Source of the DNA: JBBDIJ01 sp040880485
GTDB lineage: Bacteria; Bacteroidota; Rhodothermia; Balneolales; Balneolaceae
Length of the DNA stretch: 64,000 nucleotides
Direction of reading: 5' to 3'
Assembly (NCBI GenBank): GCA_040880485.1
Contig: JBBDIJ010000016.1
Span: forward strand, 21,777 to 85,776
Translations under genes and position numbers: made by a program
In this document: positions 16,570-25,597 of the stretch, piece after piece
Numbering within the stretch: the first letter of the stretch is position 1
How the letters are laid out: each line of letters opens with the position of its first letter
Notes under the pieces: model-generated
Database searches by the model: none
What the model was told of the DNA's origin: nothing
The model's input: only the letters and a program-made list of their open reading frames with translations

Positions 16570-19458
16570 TCAAAACCGGCCACGTACAACAACCCGGAAT
16601 CCATTTTCTACTTCAATATCGGTATTTGCACCCATACGGTTCGCTCGCATATTCATGTTACGCAATCCCTGGCCGCTTCGACGTCGCTCCTGCTGTTTTT
16701 TCCCGTTGTCGGCCACCTCCAGATAAAAATTACGCCCATCCACCTTCAGAGTTACATGAACCGCCGTTGCATCAGAATGTTTGGCGATATTGTTCACAGC
16801 CTCTTTATAGATCAGATAGAGATTCTCTTTGATCTGGACCGGCAGCCTGCGATCCATATCCAGGCCGGAAAAGTTATAGTGAATATCTGTTCCCCGAACC
16901 GTCAGCAGGCTGTTGGCATGATCCTGCATCCGATCTGTCAGATCACCTGCTCTGTCGTTTCTCGCATCGATATACCAGACGATATCATCCAGTGCCGATA
17001 CGATTCTCCGGCTGTGATCTCCAATCTGCCCGAGGGTCTCACCCACTTCCGGTTCCGGATTACCCGCCCGCAAGAAGTCTGTCTGAAGGGCGAGTTCGGT
17101 TAGAGACGCTCCTACATCATCATGCAGGTCGCTGGCAATCTGTACCCTCATCCGTTCTATATCTACCATTCTTCGAATTCTATAATAGTTATAGATGATC
17201 AGAATGATCCCCATTACCGCCACTCCGGCAATCATTAATACCCACCATTGCATCCAGAGTGGCCTTTCTATTTCGAACGACCAGCTTGCGGGGTTCAATG
17301 AAACCACGCCACTGCTATTATAAGCACGCACTTCAAACCTGTACTCACCAGGGGAGAGTGAAGGATAGCGTACTGTACGGTCGTATGTAACGGTCCAGTC
17401 ACTGTCCACACCCGCCATTCTGTACTCATAAAGAATACCGGAAGGAGCATCGAATGAGATCCCGGAAAAGGAGAACTGAATCAGATTCCGGTCGTGAGAG
17501 AATGACCCTCTGCGGCTCCAGTCCACCTCCTCTCCTGCAACCGTCACAGACTGCAAGTGAACAAGCGGCCGGCTTTCCGATAATGGAACCCGGTCCGGGT
17601 GGAACCGGCTCACACCTTCTACACTTCCGATCCAGAATGCCCCCTCACGATCCCTGTAGAGTGCGCCTGTATTAAACTCATTGGAAGGCAGCCCCTGCTC
17701 CCGGGTGATCTGCCGCCACGCGCGTTCCCTCTCGCGACTGTTGGTTGCAGTTCGGTATAGGTCCGGGTCGAACCGAATTAAACCCTGATTGGTACCCATC
17801 CATATAACCCCGGTACTGTCATGAAACAGCATGTGGGTTACCGCGGAAGCATAAATGTGTTCCGAACTGAATGTCTGCACTTCCCCATCCCTGTACAGGG
17901 CCGGCCCCGAATAGGTTCCGATCCAGACACCATCCGGATGGTCGGCTGAGAGGGAGATCACCCCGTTACTCGGAAGTCCATCCTCTACTGTAATGGTCAT
18001 AAACTCGCCATCCCGGTATCGGACAGCCCCTCCATAGGTTGCAAACCAGACGGCTCCATCCGAATCACCTGTAATAGCCACCACTGAATTGTGAGGGAGC
18101 AGATTCTCGTCATGGAAGTGATCCCGCTGTCCGTCCGTACGGTACCGATAGACACCATTTCTGTATGTTCCGACCCAAAAATCACCTGAGTCCTGTTCAT
18201 ACAGAGCACGGACACTGTCGAGGTCGGCGAATTGCGACTCGACAGAACGAACTACACCACCTTCAATCCGGTTCAGGCCGGCATCGGTCCCTGCCCAGAG
18301 TCGCTCCTGCCGATCGAACCAGAGTGCGTGAATTTTATTATCGTCCAGCCCGTCTCCTCTGTCCCAGCTCTCCATACTCTCTGCGTCTTTGGAGAGTACA
18401 CCGCCACCGTAAGAACCGATCCAGATTCGGCCCTGCGAATCTCCAGTAATGGAGGTTACCAGATTGCTCGTCAATCCCTCATCCACTGACCAGTTCTGCA
18501 GCCAGTCCCCCATCCAGAGAGCCACTCCGCCTCCAAATGTTCCAAACCAGGGGTGCCCCTCACGATCGACCATTACTGAGTAGACGATTTGACCCGGAAG
18601 CCCGTCCGCAGTCGTATAGCTCTCCACGCGGCCTTCAGTGATCTGAAGTACACCCTGTTCTGTACCTGCCCACACCCGATTCAGACCATCCAGTCTGATG
18701 GAGTATGTGGGCAGCTCTTCGTAGATGGGACCAACAGCAACAGGCTGTATCTCTCCATCCTCCATTAGCGATATTCCACTTCCGGTGGCAATCCAGATAC
18801 TGTTACGTTCATCGATATCCAGATCATACAGTTGATCGCCAGACAGCCCATCAGACCGGGTCCAGGTGTTGAAATTACCGGTATCGAGCCCGGTTAACCC
18901 GCCATCCGTAGCGAACCATAAGACTCCCTCTCCATCCTGCCTGATCTCACGAACCCGGTTGCCACCAAGTCCGTGAACCGTTGAAAACTGGGTTAGCTGT
19001 CCACCACTCTCAAAAAGCCAAACTCCCGCTCCATCCGTACCGAACCACCACTCTCCTTCCCGATCCTGTAGTATGGATATCACCGAGTACCGCTCCATAT
19101 CCTCCAGTCCCGTCACACTTCGGACAGCACCATCTTCATAGATATTGACACCCGATTCAGTACCGATCCATATCCGGCCCTGAACGTCTTCAAAGAGAGC
19201 GTAAATCTGATCGTCATTCAGACCGTCCCGGCTGTACCACCGATCTACCTGATGGCCATCGAACCGGTTCAACCCGTAACCGGTAGCGATCCATACATAG
19301 CCGTCACGATCCTGAATCAGGTCATGGACTACCGACTCGCTAAGGCCATGCTCGATGGTGTAGGTACGAAAAGGTAGAGTTTGCGCATCTGCAGTCACAG
19401 ATTGCAGACTACAAGCAAGGAAGATCAAAAAGGGACACAGAATGGAGATCATTCTCAT
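16570..19458 (-). CDS. Propeller-type sensor histidine kinase
   Basis: A 962-residue membrane kinase. After a signal peptide (1-25) comes a large periplasmic sensor of about twelve or more Reg_prop repeats (recurrent GVWIGT, RIWIGTE and WFATYGG units) forming beta-propellers, then a Y_Y_Y domain (about 640-715), one membrane helix near 723-745, a HisKA_3 dimerisation domain with the phospho-accepting H779 in SDLHDDVG, and a HATPase_c domain (N-box EAVNN near 886, glycine loop SGQGLRNM). This architecture resembles Bacteroidota propeller sensors but without the fused receiver and AraC domains of hybrid forms. The separate NarL-type regulator follows 81 bases downstream. Confidence 0.92.
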   Translation of the reverse strand: MRMISILCPFLIFLACSLQSVTADAQTLPFRTYTIEHGLSESVVHDLIQDRDGYVWIATGYGLNRFDGHQVDRWYSRDGLNDDQIYALFEDVQGRIWIGTESGVNIYEDGAVRSVTGLEDMERYSVISILQDREGEWWFGTDGAGVWLFESGGQLTQFSTVHGLGGNRVREIRQDGEGVLWFATDGGLTGLDTGNFNTWTRSDGLSGDQLYDLDIDERNSIWIATGSGISLMEDGEIQPVAVGPIYEELPTYSIRLDGLNRVWAGTEQGVLQITEGRVESYTTADGLPGQIVYSVMVDREGHPWFGTFGGGVALWMGDWLQNWSVDEGLTSNLVTSITGDSQGRIWIGSYGGGVLSKDAESMESWDRGDGLDDNKIHALWFDRQERLWAGTDAGLNRIEGGVVRSVESQFADLDSVRALYEQDSGDFWVGTYRNGVYRYRTDGQRDHFHDENLLPHNSVVAITGDSDGAVWFATYGGAVRYRDGEFMTITVEDGLPSNGVISLSADHPDGVWIGTYSGPALYRDGEVQTFSSEHIYASAVTHMLFHDSTGVIWMGTNQGLIRFDPDLYRTATNSRERERAWRQITREQGLPSNEFNTGALYRDREGAFWIGSVEGVSRFHPDRVPLSESRPLVHLQSVTVAGEEVDWSRRGSFSHDRNLIQFSFSGISFDAPSGILYEYRMAGVDSDWTVTYDRTVRYPSLSPGEYRFEVRAYNSSGVVSLNPASWSFEIERPLWMQWWVLMIAGVAVMGIILIIYNYYRIRRMVDIERMRVQIASDLHDDVGASLTELALQTDFLRAGNPEPEVGETLGQIGDHSRRIVSALDDIVWYIDARNDRAGDLTDRMQDHANSLLTVRGTDIHYNFSGLDMDRRLPVQIKENLYLIYKEAVNNIAKHSDATAVHVTLKVDGRNFYLEVADNGKKQQERRRSGQGLRNMNMRANRMGANTDIEVENGFRVVVRGRF

Positions 19459-19594
19459 AAAGATGAATATACTGGTTCCCGTTACGGTTTTGAAAATTGC
19501 CCGTCAATAGAGATGTTTCTGTTCAGATATTTTGGCGTGACCCTGTAACACTGGTTGCTCCTCAATATTCAGCCGGATCAAAAAATCTCCCTTT

Positions 19595-20968
19595 ATGAAA
19601 TGGAAGTCCGATATTCTGCCCATTATTGCAGTGGGCTTGCTGCTCTACAGTTGTTCAGCACCCCGTCCCGCAACAGATCCCGAACCGGTTCAAACCGAAA
19701 GTACGATTCAGCAGAAATTGAGTAATCTCTTCTCCGGTTCTACGGTTTTTTCAAGCAGTCAGGCCGGCTTTCTTCTCTACGATCCCGAACAGGGCAAAAC
19801 CCTTTTCGACCTGAATGGAAACCGGTTCTTTACCCCCGCTTCCAATATTAAAATCTTCACGCTATATGCTTCTTTAAAGACACTTCCCGATACGCTCCCC
19901 TCTATTCGATACGCCATTGAAGGAGACACGCTCTACTTCAGGGGTACGGGCGAACCCTCCTTCCTGAACAGCTGGTCGAACCGTCGGGATCTTTACAACT
20001 TTCTCTCCGGCAGAGAGGAAATCCTGGCTTACGATGACAGGCACTTTACAGACCAGCCATACGGCCCCGGATGGTCATGGGACTGGTATTCACAACCATA
20101 CGCAGTAGAAAAATCCCCTTTCCCGATCTACGGTAATATTGTGCGGTTTTATGCACAACAGGTAGCACTGGTGATTCTGGATGAAAACAGGCCTGTAGAC
20201 CCTCCCCATTTTGAAAACTATCTGGAGCAACTACCCTGGAATGGAGAACAGGTTGCCCTGGTCGACCGGGACCGTGAGGGGAATCGATTTACCTACTCTC
20301 CCCGAGCCGATACAGCAAGACAGGTCCGCCAGATTCCCTTTCGATACGATCGAAATCTCATGGTCTCACTGCTTTCAGACACTCTTGGAAGGGAAGTCCA
20401 TCTCGCAGGAGATCAGGCACCCGCCTTGAACCTTTCGCTAGCCATAACACCGGCCGAAGAGCTCTACCGGCGCATGATGCTTCAAAGCGACAATCTGGTT
20501 GCTGAACAGCTGATGTTAATGATCGCAGAGCAGGAGTTGGGGCAAATGCATGTACAGAGTGCAATTCAGTGGAGCATGAACCGGCACCTCTCCGAGCTGT
20601 CCGACGGAGTTGTATGGGAAGACGGCTCGGGGCTCACCCGCTACAATCTTGTTACACCTGCAGCTGTAACGGGCATTCTCGAGAGGTTGATTACAGAATT
20701 CGGGCAGAACCGAATCCTCTCCCTGTTTCCTGCCGGCGGCCAATCGGGAACACTCGGAAACTTTTTTCATCCTCCTGCCGGACAACCACCCTATGTATAT
20801 GGCAAGACAGGAACACTACGCAATAACACGGCACTGAGTGGTTATTTGCGCACCGAATCGGGCCGTTTGCTTCTATTCAGCTTTTTTGTGAATAACTTTA
20901 CACAGGGGTCCGGTACGGTTCGTTCCGAAATGGAGCGTGTTTTGAATCTGGTTCGAACCGGATTTTAG
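19595..20968 (+). CDS. dacB: D-alanyl-D-alanine carboxypeptidase, PBP4 family
   Basis: A 457-residue penicillin-binding protein of the S13 (DacB/PBP4) family, which trims or cleaves peptidoglycan cross-links in the periplasm. The three active-site motifs are present: SxxK as S83-N-I-K86, SDN near 298-300, and KTG near 403-405 in VYGKTGTLRNN. A hydrophobic signal with a possible lipobox (LYSC, C20) suggests a lipoprotein, though the -2 Tyr is unusual. It stands alone, divergent from the sensor kinase gene. Confidence 0.88.
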   Translation: MKWKSDILPIIAVGLLLYSCSAPRPATDPEPVQTESTIQQKLSNLFSGSTVFSSSQAGFLLYDPEQGKTLFDLNGNRFFTPASNIKIFTLYASLKTLPDTLPSIRYAIEGDTLYFRGTGEPSFLNSWSNRRDLYNFLSGREEILAYDDRHFTDQPYGPGWSWDWYSQPYAVEKSPFPIYGNIVRFYAQQVALVILDENRPVDPPHFENYLEQLPWNGEQVALVDRDREGNRFTYSPRADTARQVRQIPFRYDRNLMVSLLSDTLGREVHLAGDQAPALNLSLAITPAEELYRRMMLQSDNLVAEQLMLMIAEQELGQMHVQSAIQWSMNRHLSELSDGVVWEDGSGLTRYNLVTPAAVTGILERLITEFGQNRILSLFPAGGQSGTLGNFFHPPAGQPPYVYGKTGTLRNNTALSGYLRTESGRLLLFSFFVNNFTQGSGTVRSEMERVLNLVRTGF

Positions 20969-21023
20969 CTCTTTGCAGCATTACGTCCCCCACGAAGGAG
21001 GGTAAAGGTAACCGTATTAGCCG

Positions 21024-21878
21024 TTACCCCAGATAGGCTCGCAGGGCTGCACTTCGGTTGTGGTGTCGAAGCTTTCTGAGGGCCTTCTCCTTGATCTGTC
21101 GCACCCTTTCACGTGTGAGGTCAAAACGTTCACCAATCTCCTCGAGAGTAAGCGAGTGCTCCCTTCCAATTCCAAAATAGAGACGAATCACTTCTGCCTC
21201 CCTTTTGGTTAATTTGGAAAGTGCGCGCTCAATCTCCACTTTCAGAGACTCTCCCATCAACTCATTGTCCGGGTCGGGAATCTCTTCATTCTCCAACACA
21301 TCGAGAAGCCGGTTGTCCTCACCCTGGGCAAACGGAGCATCCACTGAGAGGTGACGTCCGGAGATTTTGAGTGTATCGGCCACCTCGGAAACGGTCATCT
21401 CCAGGCTTTCGGCCAGCTCGGCCGCAGAAGGCACACGCTCATACTCTTGCTCGAGTTTGGATAGCTCCTTCCCAATCTTGTTCAGTGCACCCACCCGGTT
21501 CAACGGAAGCCTTACGATCCGGCTCTGTTCTGCAAGCGCCTGCAAAATTGACTGGCGAATCCACCAGACAGCATAGGATATAAACTTGAATCCGCGGGTC
21601 TCGTCAAAACGTTTGGCCGCCTTGATGAGCCCGAGGTTGCCCTCGTTGATCAGGTCTCCAAGTGAAAGGCCCTGATTCTGATACTGTTTGGCAACAGATA
21701 CCACGAATCGCAGATTGGCTTTCGTAAGATCTTCCAGCGCTCTCTGGGAACCTTTTTGAATCTCCTTGGCCAACCGGACTTCATCATCCGGTGTAATCAG
21801 TTTCTCTTTGCCAATTTCTTGAAGATATCGGTCCAGTGATTCAGATTCGCGTGTCGAAATTCCAGAACTTTTTGCCAC
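21024..21878 (-). CDS. rpoD: Primary RNA polymerase sigma factor, short RpoD/SigA type
   Basis: A 284-residue group 1/2 sigma-70 factor. Region 1.2 (SLDRYLQEIGKEKLITPDDEVRLA), region 2 (ANLRFVVSVAKQYQNQGLSLGDLINEGNLGLI and RFDETRGFKFISYAVWWIRQ), region 3 and region 4 (LTLEEIGERFDLTRERVRQIKEKALRKLRH) are all present. Region 1.1 and the long non-conserved insert of E. coli RpoD are absent, as in the primary sigma of Bacteroidota, which recognises TTG(-33)/TAnnTTTG(-7). Several such promoter sites occur in this window. It is monocistronic by spacing. Confidence 0.94.
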   Translation of the reverse strand: MAKSSGISTRESESLDRYLQEIGKEKLITPDDEVRLAKEIQKGSQRALEDLTKANLRFVVSVAKQYQNQGLSLGDLINEGNLGLIKAAKRFDETRGFKFISYAVWWIRQSILQALAEQSRIVRLPLNRVGALNKIGKELSKLEQEYERVPSAAELAESLEMTVSEVADTLKISGRHLSVDAPFAQGEDNRLLDVLENEEIPDPDNELMGESLKVEIERALSKLTKREAEVIRLYFGIGREHSLTLEEIGERFDLTRERVRQIKEKALRKLRHHNRSAALRAYLG

Positions 21879-22040
21879 AGGAAATCGGATTATTTGTTAA
21901 AAAAGTCTTGAGAGCGGAAGCGGGGTTGCCTTATGGTAAACGAAATATCTGCGTCTATGTTTCATTTTTTTAATAAAGGCACTAAACAAAGAAATGTAAT
22001 ACATTTTTTTTTAAATATAAAAACGAGACAGATCGGATAC

Positions 22041-23501
22041 CTAGCCCTCCACTCTCTCTACCTGATCGCTTCGAACCGCTTCAGACAGTGCAGTTTTCGC
22101 CCTTCCTGTCATCCGGTGCAGATCGTTGTCGTCCTCTGTCACACGTGTAAATCCGCTTTTTAGCCTGACCTGCACCTGCTCTCCACCTGAGAGGGCGACT
22201 GGCCTGATTACCATATCAGATAGCCGGTCCAGCCAACTCTCTACGGAGTCGGGACGTTCGGACTGCAGAATGAACGTATATATATAGTCGGTATGGAAAC
22301 CAATAAATCCGGCATAGCCAAATCGTGCCGGATTCATAGAGGTGACCAGCTTCTTTTGAAGTCTTTGGAGTGTCTCGAGCCGATGTGCCGCACGCAGTTC
22401 ACGGACATTGTCTACCGTTATAAACCCGAACCATGTATGCCTCTCCGAAATTCGACCACTATCTCTTTCTAATTCAAGTGTCTTCTCCCATAACTCCGGT
22501 ATAAAGCTGCCGTATTCACTGGCTAAGAAATCCTGGTCCACTCGTGACTCACCCGTATGAATCCGGATAGCCTGTCCGGCCACCCGCAAAAGATTGACAA
22601 GTCGGTGTTTAACTGATTCTTTGAATATCAGCGGGTTACGGTCATATACGACTGCGACCGCCTGACGGCGGTCACCGATTAACAGAGGGATAGCCAGCGT
22701 GGCTCCCTCTGTAGAGCCCTCGTCCGTCGATATCCTCTTCGGACTTCGGTTAAAATGGATTGCGAATTCCGGTTTACCATTTTGAAGTGCTTCCCGGGCA
22801 ACTGACTTCTCATCCAGCATCAATCCAACCAGTGGTGCGTCAAGAGCCTCTTTTGTAGCCAAAACCGTGCTCCAGGTCTCCATTCCACGGGCAAGAACTA
22901 CAACACCGCCCGCAGTAAGTAATTTCTGCATCTCGCCAATGGCCCTGCTCAGAATCTCGACTTTGTGAAGTCGGTCGGAGAGGCTGTCAAGGCCCTCTTC
23001 ATACTCTTCCCATTCAATCTGGTTCTCTAACAGATCCGTTAATTCAAGATAGGTGTTAAGAATGTTGAGCAGAGCGTTCCGATAAGCACTCAGTTCAATC
23101 TCCATCTCGGCAGCGGGAAGAGGCTCTTCCGATTCGAGAACAGTGATTGCAACGGTTTCTCCTTGATTAACGAAAGGCACCAGCATGAGGTGACGAACCG
23201 GTAGTTGATCGTGATAATGGGAGAGTTCCTCCTCTGCCAGATCCTTCCCCACCTCAATCTGGCGGATTTGATCGATATCGACCCACTGGTTCAGAAAATG
23301 CTCTTCAACTGGCACACGATCCCGAAACATCACATTGGAAAGTGACGTTGAATGAGTCTCAAGTACGAACTGGGCCCTGCTCCGGTTCACCCAGTGAAGA
23401 TGCACCATTTTGGCTCCGGTCGCCTTGCACAACAGCCGGACAACATCCCTCAGGATCTCTTTGAACTCTCGAAGTGCTTTCTGTTCACGTTTGATTGCCA
23501 T
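22041..23501 (-). CDS. GAF-domain protein with degenerate GGDEF-like C-terminus
   Basis: A 486-residue cytoplasmic protein. Residues about 10-165 look like a GAF sensor fold, followed by a coiled segment (about 150-205), a second GAF-like domain (about 205-330), and a C-terminal domain (about 345-480) whose pattern resembles a GGDEF cyclase fold, except that the catalytic GGDEF loop reads roughly GFIGFHTDYIY and cannot be active. It may be a ligand sensor or a binding platform; this is inference. The start ATG at 23499-23501 follows a GGGAGG site and lies four bases after the upstream peptidase stop, so the two genes are an operon. Confidence 0.55.
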   Translation of the reverse strand: MAIKREQKALREFKEILRDVVRLLCKATGAKMVHLHWVNRSRAQFVLETHSTSLSNVMFRDRVPVEEHFLNQWVDIDQIRQIEVGKDLAEEELSHYHDQLPVRHLMLVPFVNQGETVAITVLESEEPLPAAEMEIELSAYRNALLNILNTYLELTDLLENQIEWEEYEEGLDSLSDRLHKVEILSRAIGEMQKLLTAGGVVVLARGMETWSTVLATKEALDAPLVGLMLDEKSVAREALQNGKPEFAIHFNRSPKRISTDEGSTEGATLAIPLLIGDRRQAVAVVYDRNPLIFKESVKHRLVNLLRVAGQAIRIHTGESRVDQDFLASEYGSFIPELWEKTLELERDSGRISERHTWFGFITVDNVRELRAAHRLETLQRLQKKLVTSMNPARFGYAGFIGFHTDYIYTFILQSERPDSVESWLDRLSDMVIRPVALSGGEQVQVRLKSGFTRVTEDDNDLHRMTGRAKTALSEAVRSDQVERVEG

Positions 23502-23505
23502 CAGT

Positions 23506-25311
23506 CTACTGTACCTCCCTGGCCAAATCTTCTGCTTCCTCAATCATCTCTTCAAACAGATCCAAACCCTGATGCCAGAACTCCGGGTCTCGTATATCAA
23601 TCTCAAGTGATGCGATTAACCTGTGAGGCCAGTCTGACCCACCAGCCCGCAGGAGATCCATATACCTCTCCGGAAATCCCTCCGGATTCTCCCGGTAGCT
23701 TTTGTAGAGGGCAAGCACCAGCAATTCCCCGAAAGCGTATGCATAGACGTAACCTGGTGTGTGGAGAAAATGGGGAATATAGCTCCACCACAATCCGTAC
23801 TCCTCTGTGATCTCTACGGAATCGCCATAGAGCTCCTTCTGGGTTTCCAGCCAGTGCCGGGAAAAATCCGCACTCTCCAGCTCTCCCTCCTTGCGACGGG
23901 CGTTGTGAATCCTGTCCTCAAATCGGTTCATCGAAATCTGGCGAAATACGGTTGCTACCGTATCATCAATTCGACTGACAAGCAGGGCGAGCTTTTCGGC
24001 CGGGTCATCCAGCTTTTGCATTAACTTGTCGAAAACGAGCATCTCGCCAAAGACTGAAGCAGTCTCGGCGGTCGTCAGCGGAGTTCCGGACTGAAGTTCT
24101 CCCTGTCTTCTGGAGAGATATTGGTGGACTCCATGACCCAGCTCATGAGCCAGAGTCTGTACATCCCTGGGCTGTCCGTCATAGTTCATAAAAATATAGG
24201 GGTGTAGATCGGCAACCGTACTTGCAGAGTAAGCCCCTCCCCGCTTTCCGGGCCTGATAGCTGCATCTATCCACCTGTTATTGAAAAAGTGCTCTGCCAC
24301 TTCTCCCATTTCTGAGTGAAATGAGGAGTAAGCGTCCAGAACCATCCCCTTGGCTCCTTCCCATGAAATCGTTTCACGACTCTCTCCTAATGGGGCATAT
24401 CGATCATAATCCCGCAAAGCATCTATTCCAAGCAGCTCCTGTTTCAGGCGGTAGTAGCGCTGAACAAGATCGTAACGGCCGGTGACGGCCCGAATGAGGG
24501 AGTTTACCGTTTCAGGATCGGTCTGGTTGGAGAGATGCCTGGCATGTATCCAGTCTTCATAGCCTCGGAACCCGTCGTCCGTACTTTTATCGGCCAATAT
24601 TGTATTAAAGACAAAGGTGAGAGAGTGGCTCATCTCTGAAAGCTTCTTCGAGAAAGCGCCGTGGGCTCTCTTTCTTAAATTGCGATCTCCGCTGTGAAGC
24701 TTGCTCAACACCTGTTGTGATGTCAACTCCTCTCCGTCCAGGAGGAACCGCGCATTTCCGAACGTCTCGTCGAAAAATCGATTCCAGGCCGAACGGCCGG
24801 TCACAGCCTTGGCAGAGAGAATCTGTTCTTGCTCCTCATTCAATGTGTGCGGCTTGTAGAGCCTGGAAACACGCAGGTAGTGTCTATAGGGACGTAATAT
24901 TTTAGCTTCTACCCACTCCCTGGCTTTTCCCTCCTCCATCTTTATCCACTCTACATCGAAGAATACCAGCTTCTGTGAAACCTCCGACCCGAGCTCCCGG
25001 GATCTCTGAAGGAGTTTCCCCAGACGCGCATTTCCGGTATCTGCCGACCAGACCAGCTGGGCATAGGAGCCGATCCTTCGAAGCTTGAGAATCAGTTTTT
25101 CATACTCCTGAAGCGCCTTAAAAAAGCTTTCCGGGCCCATATTTTCCACTTTCCCGCGATAGTTTGCCGCAAAGTTCTCCGCCTCCCGAAGCACCTCTTC
25201 ACAATCCTTCTCTAAAACGGGGTCATCCGGTGATGCGTAAAGATCCGACAGATCCCACACGATCTCTTCCGCTCCGGTCCGATGCTGCTCTCTCTGCTTC
25301 TTCCGTGTCAT
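23506..25311 (-). CDS. pepF: M3-family oligoendopeptidase (PepF type)
   Basis: A 601-residue zinc metallopeptidase that degrades oligopeptides in the cytoplasm. The catalytic HELGH motif lies near residues 386-390 (LAHELGHGVHQYL), with the third zinc ligand Glu in the following TAETASVFGEM helix, and the C-terminal HTPGYVYAYAFGELL motif holds the transition-state residues. The ATG at 25309-25311 gives the normal family N-terminus (EIVWDLSDLY); the frame extends upstream to 25416 but that part is not family-like. No signal peptide. It is followed by the GAF-domain gene. Confidence 0.92.
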   Translation of the reverse strand: MTRKKQREQHRTGAEEIVWDLSDLYASPDDPVLEKDCEEVLREAENFAANYRGKVENMGPESFFKALQEYEKLILKLRRIGSYAQLVWSADTGNARLGKLLQRSRELGSEVSQKLVFFDVEWIKMEEGKAREWVEAKILRPYRHYLRVSRLYKPHTLNEEQEQILSAKAVTGRSAWNRFFDETFGNARFLLDGEELTSQQVLSKLHSGDRNLRKRAHGAFSKKLSEMSHSLTFVFNTILADKSTDDGFRGYEDWIHARHLSNQTDPETVNSLIRAVTGRYDLVQRYYRLKQELLGIDALRDYDRYAPLGESRETISWEGAKGMVLDAYSSFHSEMGEVAEHFFNNRWIDAAIRPGKRGGAYSASTVADLHPYIFMNYDGQPRDVQTLAHELGHGVHQYLSRRQGELQSGTPLTTAETASVFGEMLVFDKLMQKLDDPAEKLALLVSRIDDTVATVFRQISMNRFEDRIHNARRKEGELESADFSRHWLETQKELYGDSVEITEEYGLWWSYIPHFLHTPGYVYAYAFGELLVLALYKSYRENPEGFPERYMDLLRAGGSDWPHRLIASLEIDIRDPEFWHQGLDLFEEMIEEAEDLAREVQ

Positions 25312-25597
25312 TAGTTCCCGCACTTTCCGTTTGGCATGGCTGGTTTCCGGCTGCCAATATAACGAATCGCCGGGCGGGTATAAATGTTCATTCAGTCTAA
25401 TTGCTCTGGAAGGCAATTCGCGTCGTATTTTTATCGAATAATGGTTAATTTTATGCAGGACTGGTGAAGCCCCTGTTCAACCGTTGGCCAACCTCCGGTT
25501 GTCAAGCTGCAAAAGAAGTTGCCGGTATGTCTGATATCGTTATCGGCGGCGGCTCACCTGAATCTCAACAACCCGTATCAAATCCCTCACACCTGAC

